NCBI GenBank assembly: GCA_025716815.1
Contig: JAIXMN010000023.1
Coordinates: forward strand, 310,001-374,000
Direction: 5' to 3'
Source of the DNA: Dichotomocladium elegans
Lineage: Eukaryota; Mucoromycota; Mucoromycetes; Mucorales; Lichtheimiaceae
DNA: 64,000 bases
The translations under genes and the position numbers were made by a program. Positions 37,301-50,707 of this stretch are shown here, piece by piece; the stretch's first letter is position 1; each line of letters starts with the position of its first letter. The notes beneath the pieces are model-generated. The model was not told where the DNA came from, ran no database searches, and worked only from the letters and a program-made list of their open reading frames with translations.

Positions 37301-38827
37301 AATCTTTTTCCCAATTTGGACATAATCCGTCCAGCTTGACATCTGCGACATCCAGGTGGGTCAATTTCTGCTGGCGCCAGTATTGGAAGAGGTCCATTTG
37401 GTATGCACGCACGGTGATTTGCTTGATATTCTTGACGCGCACCGTGAGACGAATGGAGTCAGATGGGAGCAGCTGGGGAGCCCGAATAGTTTTGCTCTCG
37501 AGTGTTGCAAACGGAAACCTGAGCTCAACCTCTTTTGCGAGGTCGTCGATGGCATCCTGGCCTAGAACTTTCTTTGCCCAGTTGACAGCATCCTCGGTCC
37601 TCGATGGGGGGCTGCATGTCAGAATGAGTCGGGCATGCAGGTTCTTCAGCTCTGTCGCATATCGAGGCAGTCTCTCAAGCTTCTCAAGAACAGCTACTCC
37701 GCTCTGTCTGAGTGCGCCCATAATAAACTCTTGGTACAAAAGAGAACAGAAGATGCCAGGCAAGTTGTTGTCCAAACCCGGAATCTATGTGCGCGACCGA
37801 CGAATTTTTTCGAGAGGTATCAGCACATTGACTGATTAAGGCAGCCTATGGGTTCTGAACTTACAATGCTATCGTCATCATTGGCGCAACCTGCACTCTG
37901 GGCATCCGTGTTTGCTAGATATAACTTTTCAAACAGCTCCCACTGGTCAAAGCGGCCTCTGACCACATAGTCGAGAAGGCGGTAACACAGGACTGTCGTC
38001 TTGAGTTTCTGATGTCCCTCAAGTGTGTCGACAAAGCGCCAGATCCGGTCCAGGTTCCAGTCCTCCGCTGCTCCATCCTGGGCGGGCACGAGTTTCTGGA
38101 GAAAGATACCGACATATCCGAGTTCCTTGTTCTCAATGACATTCGGCACAAGGCGTCTCAGCTCTTCGAGTTGCTCGAGCGTAAGCATACGCAAGTCGGG
38201 GTTCTTTTGATTGCGGATCATGTTTGCCACGAGGATGACCAAATCGGCACGTTGCTGCGGAATCTTGAGCAAATTCTCGATACAATCGTCGTCGTCCAAG
38301 GTTGGAATCAAGAGTGGATTCAAGTCTTTCCCGTCGCCTTTTGCGCTCGTGACAACAAGGCGCGGATCCAGCATTGATTCGTCCAACCGGGTAGGGTACA
38401 TGCTCGCACGACCACGTGCTTTTGGCGCGGGCGAAGTGAGGGATTCACTTGTTCCGCTCGCGGCGTGAATCTGGAGCTCCCGTCGCATATACTCGATGGA
38501 ATCGGCACTGTTCACTGGATAGGATAGAAGTTTGAACCGTGCCTCAAGCTGGCTGTAAATGCTCGGGTATAACGCTTTGCATTTCAAAAGATGTGCGGAC
38601 ATGTCGCCCATTAACTGCGCCTCGCGCGGGTCAGGGGTGCGGGTGAGAAGTCCCTCTTCCGAGGTTAGCTTGGATGTCAGAGCCGTGTTCAGCTCCTGAA
38701 GGATCATCAGGCCCCGGTAATAATACCAGTCCTTGGATTCCGGGACTGTGTGTTGGTTGATCACTTCAAGCCTCTCTTCTGGCGTCGAGGCAAACGCAAA
38801 CTTCTCTTTCAAGACTGAGATTAGCAT
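31332..38827 (-). CDS. Very large protein with macroglobulin-like C-terminal part
   Basis: Thirteen exons on the minus strand: 38827-37865, 37784-37161, 37112-36771, 36714-36528, 36484-36287, 36238-35935, 35848-35287, 35209-34529, 34419-34032, 33970-33735, 33675-33508, 33433-32620 and 32542-31332, summing to 2,225 residues in one frame. The N-terminal third is helical. The middle has repeated beta-rich blocks such as GHLFCIVDESNTPVKAKIWF and GLPTGRYVFYLALPEG. A DE-rich stretch separates them from later helical parts. The C-terminus, GVVRVMTALKDHARRPLAGAYVKVYAKL then FWKDGYTGLNGLFDYVSV, looks like a carboxypeptidase-regulatory or macroglobulin beta-sandwich. No signal peptide or membrane span, so probably intracellular. 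I know no functional assignment. The intron at 36715-36770 uses a GC donor. Confidence 0.85.
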
Positions 38828-38887
38828 ATGGGGGAAAGAAAGAAGGTGAATAAAAAAAAAAAAAAAACGTAGTGCAAATGCGGTCTT

Positions 38888-38895
38888 TTTATATA
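38888..38895 (-). promoter_or_regulatory. TATA box of the large gene
   Basis: TATATAAA on the minus strand, about 60-70 bases upstream of the ATG at 38827, with a pyrimidine-rich leader between them. It supports the chosen start. Confidence 0.5.
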
Positions 38896-40598
38896 TGGAG
38901 ATATTTTCGTAGACTTGGTGACACAAGCTCGCATATTTGGACAAGTGTCAATCGTCATGCATATTTACGTTTTTGATGTTGCTATAGGAACCACGCTTTC
39001 TGTACTCGCCGTTTCCTTTGTGTCAAACAGCCATCCTAGTATTCCTTGTCTTAACAAGTACCTTGATTATAGACTGGTCACTGGTAAAAATCGCCACGAG
39101 GGAGAAAGACAGCGCGCGCGCGAAAAAGTTTTTAAGTTAATTTAATGCACAAGCTGAGATACGCACTCCAGCCTCAGCATTACGGCTTTTGAGACTGGAG
39201 TTGTACAAGGGCTTTCGTGCACTCGGCACGATCCTAAAACAAAAAAGAGCATTCCAGCTTTTCTTTTACATAAAGCGTTCAGTAAGATCCTGTTTAAGAC
39301 GAGGTCTGTTTCATCAATGGAAATAAGTAAACAGCCGCAGGCCGGAATCTTGGCCTGTTATGTGAAAATGGTGTTCCCGCTGCTGTCAAGTGAAGGACAT
39401 GTGTGGAAAACCATACTTGCATAAATGGTATTGAAAAGATGGAATAGAATAAAGGATTTTATGATTTCGCACAATGCGCGACGAGGATTTGCGTTGGGTG
39501 AAACGAAAAACCACGCTCTTCACTTGAAAAGCATGCGTTTGTCAACTCCAAGTACGTATCAGAATGGCGAAATTCGAGAAACCGGGATACGATCAGCTAC
39601 TGACATGGAAGTTCTCGTCATGCTGGTTCTGGACAGAATAAGGGAGGAGAAAGAATGCGTGGATTAGCAACTATCTCCTTTTTCTTTTATCTTCCCTCTT
39701 CTTATTTGTGATGGTAAATCTCAAGAAGAAGAAATGGATCTTCACGACATGGAGTGAAAGAGACTGTTTGTTGTGCAATCAGCCAATGAATTGCTTTTAT
39801 GCGGATGGCCATTGCTTACTTCTCAGCTGTGGTATCCATGCACCCCCAACATGTTACACGAAAAGGGTCCATGCGTTTTAACCTAATCTTCATAAACGTT
39901 TCGTGTGAGCGTAAGTAAGTTGATGCTTGCAAACTTGTTTTGCTCAGCCAATAAATCAGAACACTCTAAGTGCACTGCTACCGCTCACGGCGCACACAGC
40001 GTAAGAGGGGCATGCGACATATGAACAAGATGTCGTTAATGCACAGAACCAAGATATCATTGATGAAATGGCCATACAGTGGTTTCCAAAATTAGAGTAA
40101 ATGGATAGAGACATGTTTTTAGCATGGAGGCACTGAATCTCTATACCAGCTATGCACAGAAACGTTTTCAATGTGCAACATATCCTTTCATGGAGGGAGG
40201 TGGGGATTCGGCGTGATACAGTACTTGTTGCTAACCAATGACTCGACTGACAGTGCTCAATCCATTGACATCGACGTGTGTGTCTGCATGGGTGTAGAAA
40301 GGATAAACAGGTGTATCTTAAGTCTGTGTATAGATGTAAAGGCTAGCTTATTGCCGTAGCAAACGATAAAGCACATCGATGGGAGAGGCAAACTGAAAAA
40401 CGGACATACGCTATCGCAACGAGAACCATCCGCTTCCTCACCATATCAATATGTATATATCGGTATATATTCCCACGTCTAGATCACACCAAACATAAAG
40501 CAATTTTCAATGACAGTCTGTTCCTCATGATAGAAAACGAGTGCGCAGATGGAGTGAATACTCACCTAAAGAGGGGCCAACGAATGCGAAGGTTATCG
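38896..40598. other. Intergenic, no gene recognised
   Basis: About 1.7 kb between the large gene promoter and the PIG-H stop. The plus-strand frame 39425-39667 has no family features. Nothing else assignable. Confidence 0.5.
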
Positions 40599-41265
40599 TC
40601 ATTCACCGTCAACAGAGGGCGGTAAATCGGGGAAGACAACGCTCCGGATTCCGGTATAGACCTCCAACAACGTCGGTCGCAATCGAGGCAGGAGATGCTT
40701 AGTCCGGAAATGAGCAGACATTTCAAACAAACAAAACGGCGAGAGCGAGAGCGAGAGAGAGAGAGAGAGATGATGGTCTTACCTCAAATACAACGACCAT
40801 CTTATCTTCTTGGCTGAGGAGAATGGCCATATATGATTTGATCTGCCACAGGGTGATGCCCTCATTGATGATGATATCATGGATCTTGTGCTGGTCAATA
40901 AACCGCGACACGCTCCGGCCACCCCAATACACCGTCCGCACTTGAACACCGACATCCTTGATGGCCATGATGCTTTCTTTTATCACAATACGTGATTTCA
41001 GCCACATCCACAACAGGATGACCACCGCCCAATAGAGCTCGAACTTTGGCTTTTCAAAACACCCCACCACGCGCGTGTATGTGTCAGCATTTGACGCTCT
41101 CGCTTCCAACCGCTAACTCTGTCTTGTTACCTTCCAGGCCGATGCCAATAGAAACGATGCAATGGCATACAGTGCATCAAAAGACGTGATCCAGCGAACA
41201 TGTGCGTGACACTCATATTCCCGTGCATGCTCACCAGGTAAGATGCGACAGGTCAATTCCGTCAT
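40599..41265 (-). CDS. GPI15: GPI-GlcNAc transferase subunit PIG-H/Gpi15
   Basis: Three exons on the minus strand: 41265-41131, 41049-40783 and 40697-40599, giving 166 residues. Exon 2 contains a membrane hairpin (YWAVVILLWMWLKS) and the PIG-H core ESIMAIKDVGVQVRTVYWGG, IHDIIINEGITLWQIKSYMAI and DKMVVVFE. Exon 3 matches the family C-terminus, LRPTLLEVYTGIRSVVFP. PIG-H is a small subunit of the ER complex that transfers GlcNAc to phosphatidylinositol, the first step of GPI-anchor synthesis. An earlier acceptor for exon 2 would make an 18-base intron and was rejected. Intron 2 contains a long pyrimidine microsatellite. Confidence 0.9.
40741..40771. repeat. GA microsatellite in a GPI15 intron
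   Basis: GAGAGC units then about nine GA units on the plus strand. On the transcribed strand it forms the CT tract of GPI15 intron 2 (40698-40782). Confidence 0.9.
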
Positions 41266-41742
41266 TTGCTCTTCCTACTGTCTTTCGTTTATCGTGTTGC
41301 GAGGCAAGTGGGAGACGGGTGGGTGAACGAGAGACTGCAGGGGCGGAGAATGAATACGCGACAGCATACTTTTATTATTTCCTGGATGATAGAGTCTGTG
41401 GGTGGATGTGTTTGCGTGAAATAAAACGTGAGATGATTGGTATCATACATGTAAATAAGGGCGCGTGCGTTCAAAATTGCAGACGTGGGCTTAGAAATGG
41501 TGTCATGCGGAACTGATGCATATAGTAAAAGCAAACAACATTAATGAATGGATGCGTTTGTGTGCGTGAGAAAATGGAACAGAAAAAGGCAATCAATGTA
41601 CAAAAAACGAGGGGTATTTGGAAGCAAACACCGTCGATAGAATGAAGGCTAATGTAATGAACCGATGTCATCATTGTAGTCCACATTTGGTATAGGATAA
41701 TGCAGTTCACAAACGCCTCTGAATAAGCGCTAAGGAAAGGCG
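41266..41742. other. Short intergenic stretch
   Basis: Upstream region of GPI15 and 3' flank of the IPT-domain gene, both on the minus strand. No TATA box or gene recognised. Confidence 0.45.
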
Positions 41743-43745
41743 CTATCCGATGGAAAAGAATGGACTGCTCTCTCCAGAAAACTCCTTATTCGACCCGTTA
41801 ATGTTGTTATTGTCGCAACAAGATCCACCTTGAACGATCCGCATGGCAATATGCTTGGCGTTCTGGAGCTTGCCGGTCATTTTGAGGCCGACTACCTGGA
41901 GGGCCAATTCCAAGAGTGCCTGCTCGTTGGCATTGTAATAAGTGAAGAGGGGCACACCCTGGCCGCTGAGGACAAGTGAATGATCCTTGAATGAGACAAC
42001 TACTGGACCTTGAATGGCAGCCGGCGGCAGGATACATACCAATGTGTTCGGGCTCCAGTAGACCGTAGTGGCTTGGTGTTCTCCAAAGACGCACGTCAAG
42101 CCCTTGTAAAATCCAGATCCTAACACGGTCACTTCCACTCCCCCGTAAGTGGGGCCTTGCGCTGGAATAAGCCGTTCGAGTTGCGGGGAACTTTGTCGGC
42201 CATGAAAAGAAAGAGGAGGGGAAGAGGTGGCGAGTGTGTCAGGGGAGATGCAAGGAGATACGGAAGGCGGCGGAGTCAGGGGGGATCCGACCATTAGCTC
42301 TTCGGTATGACTAGGAAGCGAAGAAGAGTGCCAGCGTTCCTCAAAGGGGTTGCGAAGTGAGGAAGACGTCGGGATTTCCTGCTTTGCACCTCTGGGTGGC
42401 GGCGACAATGAACCACGGCGCGAACTGGCAGGCGTGATGAGCCGATGCTTTTCGCGCAATGGCCTGCTGACTATGTCTCTATCTAAATGTGTTCTATTAC
42501 GTTTTTGTTTTCTGTGGCGACTGCTCTTGTGGTCGTCCGTGATAAGAATCGGTGACGATGTGCCTCTGGCAATCACGTTACCTCGGTCATCTTTGACCGA
42601 AAACTGGACACTAGAACAGAGTGAGTTCAAAAATCGAAAGAGTATTTTTGTTGTTGTTGCTGTTGTTGTTTTACCTAAAGCCAACTTTTTCGTTGTGGTG
42701 GCGGCAGTAACAAGCAATACGTGTTGGCAAAATGGCATCACCGGAGCTGAAATTGACGACAGGGCCGCAATTGAAGAGCAGGATTCGGTCCTGTTCTGGA
42801 GCCGCATCGATCCGGGCACGATTATCATTCTTGGAGCGTTCTGCGCGCTTTCGTTCGCGCTGGATGCAGCCCTGACAGACCTTAACGGGCTGATCGGGTT
42901 GGGATGCGCAGATCACGTTAGCGTCGAGATAGAGGACAGATTGATTTCCATCTGCAACGTCAGTTGCTGGACGCTGTGCCGCTCGTTTCAGCCGGGATCG
43001 GGCAAGTAGATGCACCGGAAGTTTCAGATAAGGCCAGTGGGTGACTTTGATGCCATTGGCTGTCAGCAATTGAATGCGTAAACGTGTTTGTGTTTCCACG
43101 CGCGACTTATCCGGAGCACCTATCACGCGGAGCTGAAGACTATGTGGGACATTCTTTGTAAGGAAGCGATTTATGGGGAACGTTTGGAGTAACGTACTTA
43201 TCGGTCACCGCACAAGTCACTACTGCAGGCGCAGGTGCAGTTGCGCCCGTAATAAGGTTCTTATGATCTTCTTTTTCGTCAAGAGATATTTGGCTAACAG
43301 GGATAAGAATAAGCAACACTTGGTCCTGACAACAGTTCTTGTCCCTGAAAACAACTTTGCCCACCCCGCTCGGACACACCACACACGCGTGCGCATACAC
43401 CAAGTAGATATATATACCTCTCCAACGTGCCTGGGCTTTGGGCAAGATAGTCCGATAAACAGAAATAGGGTTCATCATCGAGCAAGATGCTGCTCGGATG
43501 TGCGTTCTATCAACCAAACCATTTAGACATATTTCTTCTGTCATCAAAAGCAACGATGGCCGCATTACAAATGATGATACGGGGTCATCACAGTGAGAAA
43601 TGGGTGAGGTAGATGCAGATGTTGAGTTAATATATTCTCTTTGCGACACAAGGGCATCGTGATGATCGAATTTATCGGATCCATTTGGGATAAAGAATGC
43701 GTCTGGAGCAGGTAGTAATGTATGGTCCAGTGCTGAGGATGTCAT
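41743..43745 (-). CDS. Short Spt23/Mga2-like transcription regulator with IPT domain
   Basis: Four exons on the minus strand: 43745-43418, 43318-43198, 43139-42675 and 42610-41743, giving 593 residues. Landmarks follow fungal Mga2/Spt23: KSRVETQTRLRIQL, WPYLKLPVHL, VKVCQGCIQRERKRAERSK, RILLFNCGPVVNFSSGDAILP, RIACYCRHHNEKVGF, SPILITDDHKSS, then an IPT/TIG domain (about residues 450-535) with GPTYGGVEVTVLGSGFYKGL and WSPNTLVCILPPAA, and LELALQVVGLKMTGKLQNA. Yeast Mga2 and Spt23 are ER-anchored, released by proteasomal processing, and control OLE1. This protein stops about 30 residues after the last block, without the ankyrin repeats and membrane anchor. The exon 1-2 junction (W-R-V-L-L) is the least certain. 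Confidence 0.88.
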
Positions 43746-45485
43746 GATGGAGAGGGGAGAGAAAAGGAAGGAAAGAGAGACAGCCCGAAGATATTTTGGG
43801 CTTAAATGTAATAAGGGGGGGGAGAATAAATTTGGGGGTGGAGAGACGGACTTGAGCGATGCAAAATGGCCTAGAAGTAAACGTGTGTGGGAGAATCGGC
43901 CACAATAAACAAACCGCACGAACCTAACCGGACGTGGCTCGCCCAAATAGAAAAAGAGGCGTGTCACACTTTCTAGCCCAAGTTGGTCTGATCGCAAGGA
44001 GATCCCGGCATTTGGCGGTTTGTGCTACTTAATTGAGTAGCTGATAATCACAATAATCGACTCTGAGAAAGCATTCTCCAACATGCAGGACTCGAAGGGC
44101 GGCCAGTCTCTGTTCTCTATTTACGCTTTTCTATAGTTGCCAAAAAAAGAAGGGCTTATCCTTCGATACCAAAAGAATTTCGGCTAAATCTAGTTGATCT
44201 TCATTTCCCCATTTTGCATAGGACCGTCATGCAGTGGATAGTATTCGATCCATGCCAACTTCCTGGGAGGAGACGGAAGGTAGTAGTGCATGGGAGGGCA
44301 CAGGGTCTGCCTGCCTGCCTGTCACATATGATTGGCATGTCAGCAGTAACATGAAGCACATTTTTCTCTCCCTATCCTTGATTCTGGCAAATCAAGGTTC
44401 TCACGACTCCGAAAATAAATCGGGTTCCCACTTACTCAGTCATCGTTCTCCCCAATTTTTTAGTGCCCAGAGTTTGATGTTAACGAGAGGATGCGTGGCG
44501 TGGTGCGGGGCGGGGGTGAAGATTGGGTGTCGGTGGAAGTGAACGGGAAGGGCCTGGTGGAAATGATGCTGACAAGGAGTTTTTTTTTCACATGTGAAAA
44601 GCATCCCAAATCCTTTATAAAAGCTTGACTTTCAGCATTATTTTTTCTTTTCCCTTCTTTTCCCCAATTTATTCTCTTTCCCCGGCTCTCGTAAAAGATC
44701 GGGGGAGCAGAATAAGAGAGCGCGCAAAAGGAGAGTGAAAGCGTGAGGACCCAAGAACGTACACAAGCGGCTCGAGATAGCCAGATCGGGGAACCCCCAC
44801 CTATCGCACACACACACACACACACACATACGCTGTCTCTCTCGCTTGCTTTGCCGAGAGCTTTCTGCCGCACGCCTAGAATATCTCTCTTTTTTTTAGG
44901 CATGCCAATGACCTCACGCGAACCCACATATCACACGAAGCTCGTAATACCCGATAACTCCGTGATAACAAATAGCTGGTTATCGGCCACGGTCACCCGA
45001 CGAAACAAGACTTCCAGTATATACATTTGTTAGCTACTTATTTAGCAATTCGGAACCTTTCTTTCAATGCGACGGTCTGGATCAATTGGAATGCCTAAAC
45101 AACGCTGGTTTGCTGCGACCATATACAGAAATCTAATGTTACACACGAGCGCACGCGAGAACGTTTGCTCTACACAACCAGTTGCTTTGCGGATGCAAAT
45201 GGATACAGCAACCTTCAGAAAAGAAGATGAACAACATCCTAACCATTGTTGCTCACGACTGTATTACGCGTGGTTATTAAATCCCTGGAGCGATGAAACG
45301 AAATTCAAATCTGTTTCATCTTACACAGAAGGGATCGCCTTACAAGCGTCCCTCCGTACACATACCCTAATGAGTCAGAAAGAAAACAGTCTGGGTCATT
45401 TGAGGCACATAAATGAATTACTAAGCTCGACTTCTACGCAATCCTCTTTTCTTTCTCTTTCTCACTTGTACTAGAAATAAGGACA
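43746..45485. other. Divergent intergenic region, no gene recognised
   Basis: Promoter space for the IPT-domain gene (left) and aspartate aminotransferase (right). Contains a CA microsatellite at 44807-44828. The plus-strand frame 45067-45474 (135 codons) lies just upstream of the aminotransferase but has no family features. Confidence 0.5.
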
Positions 45486-46968
<1,483 letters not shown>

Positions 46969-47052
46969 GCTCTATAAATGAACCAAGATATATATATACA
47001 TATATCGTGGTGGTTTCTTAAGAGAAAAAAAAAAGAAATAGGTAATATTAAA

Positions 47053-49273
47053 TTAAGCGCTGGGTATGGTTCGCGTTTTCTGTCGTTGGATGCGTTGCTC
47101 GCGTCTTGCAACAACGCTCAATAAATCAGGCTCATCGTCTGAATCATCGCTATGTTCATCGGTATCGCTTTCGCTAATAAAGTCCAGCTTTGCATTGTTT
47201 GCATCGCTGTACAGAGGCGGTACGGATAACTGATTATGGTGGTAACTGTCTTGGTATGACGAAGGCGCTGCTGATGCTGATGCTGCTGGCGTAGACGTAG
47301 GTACTGACACAGTCACCGGTGCCGGGACTGGCGTTCGCGCTGGTGGCGGCGGCGGCGAAAGCGGCGAGACTAGCGTCGACGAAGTAGAGTACAGATCATG
47401 AGTTGTTGTGCTTGCGGTCGTGGTAGGCGATCTTGGTTCGTTTGTCTTCCTAATCCCCTCGCCGCCATCGAAATCCCGATCGCCGTCTGTACCTCCCCCG
47501 TATTGGACAGATCCGCTGGGGCCTTCATCAGAGCTTGTTGGTATCTTGGAGAGTGCCAGGGTCTGTGGCGGCGCTTCATTTTGCACGGAGCGTGTGGGCA
47601 GCGCAGCGGCGGCGCTCGTGCTGGTGCTGGTGGCGGCGGGATTCTTTTGTTCTGCGTTAATCGGCACGTACTCTTCATCGGATGATTCTTCAAACATCTG
47701 GAAGGTATACACGCCTGTGTCAAATTCTGGAATGGGGGTTGATTTGGCGTTGGCGCGCTTAATCCTCTCCTCCTCCTCCGTGATGGGCGTGAAAGGTGGC
47801 GGCATGGGTTTAACTGGTCGCGTGTCAGTCGCGATCGACGATATGCTTGGCGAGGATGACGACCGGGAGGACGATTGCCTAGCCAAATTGATCTCACTCA
47901 AATTGTCTGTGATTGCTGTGCGAGGATTCACATACGTCGTTTGTCGTGATAGGTTGTTGCTCGTACGTCGAAACAGGTTACGCATACGGCTGCTTGTTGT
48001 CCCGCTGCTGCTGTTGCTGCGGAGACTGGCGGTTGGCGACAATGGCTGTGGTTGGACTAACTCGGGAATATCGTTACTGTCAATCGTCAGCGGCAAATCT
48101 ACGAGCATATTGTGGGCTATGCCCTCGTCCTCTGTGAGCCGATAGATGGCGTTGCTGTGTACTGCCACCTTGAGGCTGATCCGATACTCGATATTCACCA
48201 ATCGTCCGACACGCTCGTCGAGCGAGGGCAACGTTGTCGGCGGAATTCGTAATGACTCACTCAGCACCTGCACCGAGTATTCGGATCGTCGAACAAGATC
48301 AAGATCGAGCGTGGTGGTTTCTACCTCGCGGATCAGGGTCTCCTTTCTAGAAATCGCGGGGAGGGAGAGGAGTATTATTGAGACTACTGTTTCCTTTTCC
48401 CCGATCTTCAAGGATGGTCTCTTTTACCTGTGTTGGCAGCTAATTGTGGTAATCCGGAGTAAGGAGAGAGTGATACCACCAGGCCGCTTGCACTCTCGGT
48501 CGTGCCAGATATGAGCCACAATAGGCAGCGCAACACCTGATAATAAGAGATGGATCTGGGTTAGGTAAAGGAGATATACCAACCACCTGCCCAACCCCAC
48601 CCTGCCTCACCTCGCTGTGCAATCTTGCATGGCACGGTGATCCTCGATGCTGTCCTATATTCTCGGTTATCGACTTCGGGTATGGTAACAATATAAGTGG
48701 CGTCGCGTGTCTGTTGCTCTTCCGTATCTGTTTCCTGGTGGTGTGGTGAGGCCAGGACAGGCACAAGGATCCGCTCTCGTTTAGGCGTCTTATGGCCATC
48801 CACATCAGCCCATGCCTCTAAAATATATTCCACCTTGACCTGAGATACGGTCTCGTTCATCTAAGGTGAATATATAAATAAACATGGATGGAGATTGAAC
48901 ACCTTTCTCCTCCCATACGGGTTTGTTATTGCAGTACCTCGAAACTGCTGGGAATATCTCGTTTGAGATAAAGATCAAATGAATAATCCTTCATACCCTT
49001 CTTGACTTTGATCTGGCGAGGATTTACAGGCGCCGGGACAAGTACAAAGGAGTTTGCGCCCTTGGGATCGAGGTACCAGACCTCGCGAAATAATGTACTC
49101 TCGTCTCGGGTAGTGTCCATCTCGGTGGTCACAACACCTCGCCATACGAGCCTGAGATTGGTGATGCGGGTTGAGATTGTGGAGATGACCGAGACATGAC
49201 CCTTGACTCGGTCTCCAGGGAAATGCCTTGCTGAATGGAGCAAGGTAACGCTCAATTCGACGTCGCTGGTCAT
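47053..49273 (-). CDS. Alpha-arrestin-like (ART) trafficking adaptor
   Basis: Four exons on the minus strand: 49273-48938, 48860-48611, 48536-48428 and 48346-47053, giving 662 residues. The N-terminal arrestin fold (about residues 1-195) has FPGDRVKGHVSV and LRLVWRGVVTTEMD, then a strand-rich stretch ending ALPIVAHIWHDRE; the arrestin C domain follows (about 195-370, VEYRISLKVAVHS-like, here VNIEYRISLKVAVHS). The long tail is Ser/Thr/Pro-rich and carries one PPxY motif, PPLY, near residue 608. PPxY motifs in fungal arrestins recruit the Rsp5/Nedd4 ubiquitin ligase to nutrient transporters at the plasma membrane. It converges on the aminotransferase with 84 bases between stops. Confidence 0.88.
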
Positions 49274-49535
49274 TAGAACTTGCGTTTTTTTTTTCTCCTT
49301 GAAAGGGGATGACAGTATATGAAAATATGTTTGGGAAAAGCGCAATATGAGAAAAAAGGAAACCTCTTGCGTCGGTGTTCTTTCGTTTATTTTAGATGAG
49401 GCGCAGTAGCTTATTCTTCCGTTGTATACAGCGCCCGGTGGGCACGTTACTTTTCAACCGTGGTTCCAGCACGAAGCCATTAACAGAACCAGGCGTTTTA
49501 GGAGGAGGAAGTCAAGCAATGTAAATGAGATCTAT

Positions 49536-49568
<33 letters not shown>

Positions 49569-50707
49569 CAGACACACGCATGCATGCATGCATGCACGCA
49601 CGTTTGTGCTGCAAGCGAAACCTTCGATCCTTCATTTTGGTACACACGAGACATCATTCTCATCCCATTTTGGCCGTCATGTGCTACTACGTACACCTCC
49701 GGAAACATGTGTCGGTCATCAAATTGCTCATTTCCTTGTGCAACAAACCAGTGCTGAAATAAGCAAGCGCATTTGTTAGCTAACTATATGGGTTCTTCCT
49801 GTTCAAACTTCGAGGTAGAATATTTACAAAGCCCCCCCTTCTCATGGAGATTGCTAATAACGTTATGCTCACGGATAGACCTCGCGTTGTTGAATGACAA
49901 TGCAGTTTGTCCTTGGAATATTTCGTGCTTTTCTAACACGTCTGTTATTGGACCATGACAATCGCGCTCGGAAAGTCTTTTTCTACCAAGGGTTACACTT
50001 GAACGTCTCGTGTTGATGCATATGGAACGCTGCTTCGCCTACGTACAAACACGCAGTTGAGTAGATAAATCCATGTCAGTTTGAAGCTACACTATCACCC
50101 AGGACATGTCGACCTTGTGTTGTTCGTGCTTTGACTCGGAGTTGCAAGGCCGCAGCTCGCGCTGGTACCAGAACATCGACAGGATTTATGGTTCGGTGTT
50201 ATGACTTCCTCGGTCTTTCTTCGTCTGATTCAGTTTCTGTGATAACCGTTCGTTGCAGATGGCCTCAAATCCATATACTGGTCATAATCAACGCTCATCT
50301 CCATAGAAAACAGATGGGTGCCACTCTGCATCATAACAACGTCTTTCGGTCTTCGCGAATGAACGAAACCGTGTTGAGTAAATTTTACTTTTAAAATATG
50401 GTAAACTATTGTCTGGCCTTGACGCATAATATGCGCAAAAAGAATGTATATGTATATACATGTAAGAAGGGGAAAATCAAATGGATGTAAGTACAGTAAT
50501 TATTGTATACTCGAGTTCGTATTGCTTTCTGCTACCATCCCACCTACTAATTCTTTTATGCTGGCTACTACAGGTACATAGCCAATCCCGTGGACGTGGG
50601 TGCGATTTAAGACGATATGAAAAAGAGCTACTAATTTTATCGACGAGAGATCTTGAAACAAGTATATGTACAGAATATATACAAGTATGCTCATTCATTT
50701 TCGTAAT
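49274..50707. other. Intergenic with microsatellites, no gene recognised
   Basis: Upstream region of the arrestin gene and 3' flank of the next minus-strand gene. Holds the compound microsatellite at 49535-49602. Frames reading through it are low-complexity artefacts. Confidence 0.5.
49535..49602. repeat. Compound CA/TA/CATG microsatellite
   Basis: CA units, then TA units, then a short CA block and a GCATGCATGCATGCATGCAC palindromic run. The CATG part can form a hairpin. Confidence 0.9.

Noticed and set aside
37144..37839. 231-codon plus-strand frame
   Set aside because: Antisense to exon 2 of the large minus-strand gene, without family features.
41050..41130. Earlier acceptor for PIG-H exon 2
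   Set aside because: It would leave an 18-base intron and add residues without family match.
42350..43009. 219-codon plus-strand frame
   Set aside because: It lies opposite exons 3-4 of the Spt23/Mga2-like gene, whose protein is strongly conserved; this is a shadow frame.
44460..44927. 155-codon minus-strand frame
   Set aside because: Contains a run of Val-Cys from a CA microsatellite and no family features.
45067..45474. 135-codon ORF just upstream of aspartate aminotransferase
   Set aside because: No recognisable domain or splice link to the aminotransferase; falls in its promoter.
47408..48145. 245-codon plus-strand frame
   Set aside because: Opposite the last arrestin exon; its composition mirrors the Ser/Pro-rich tail.
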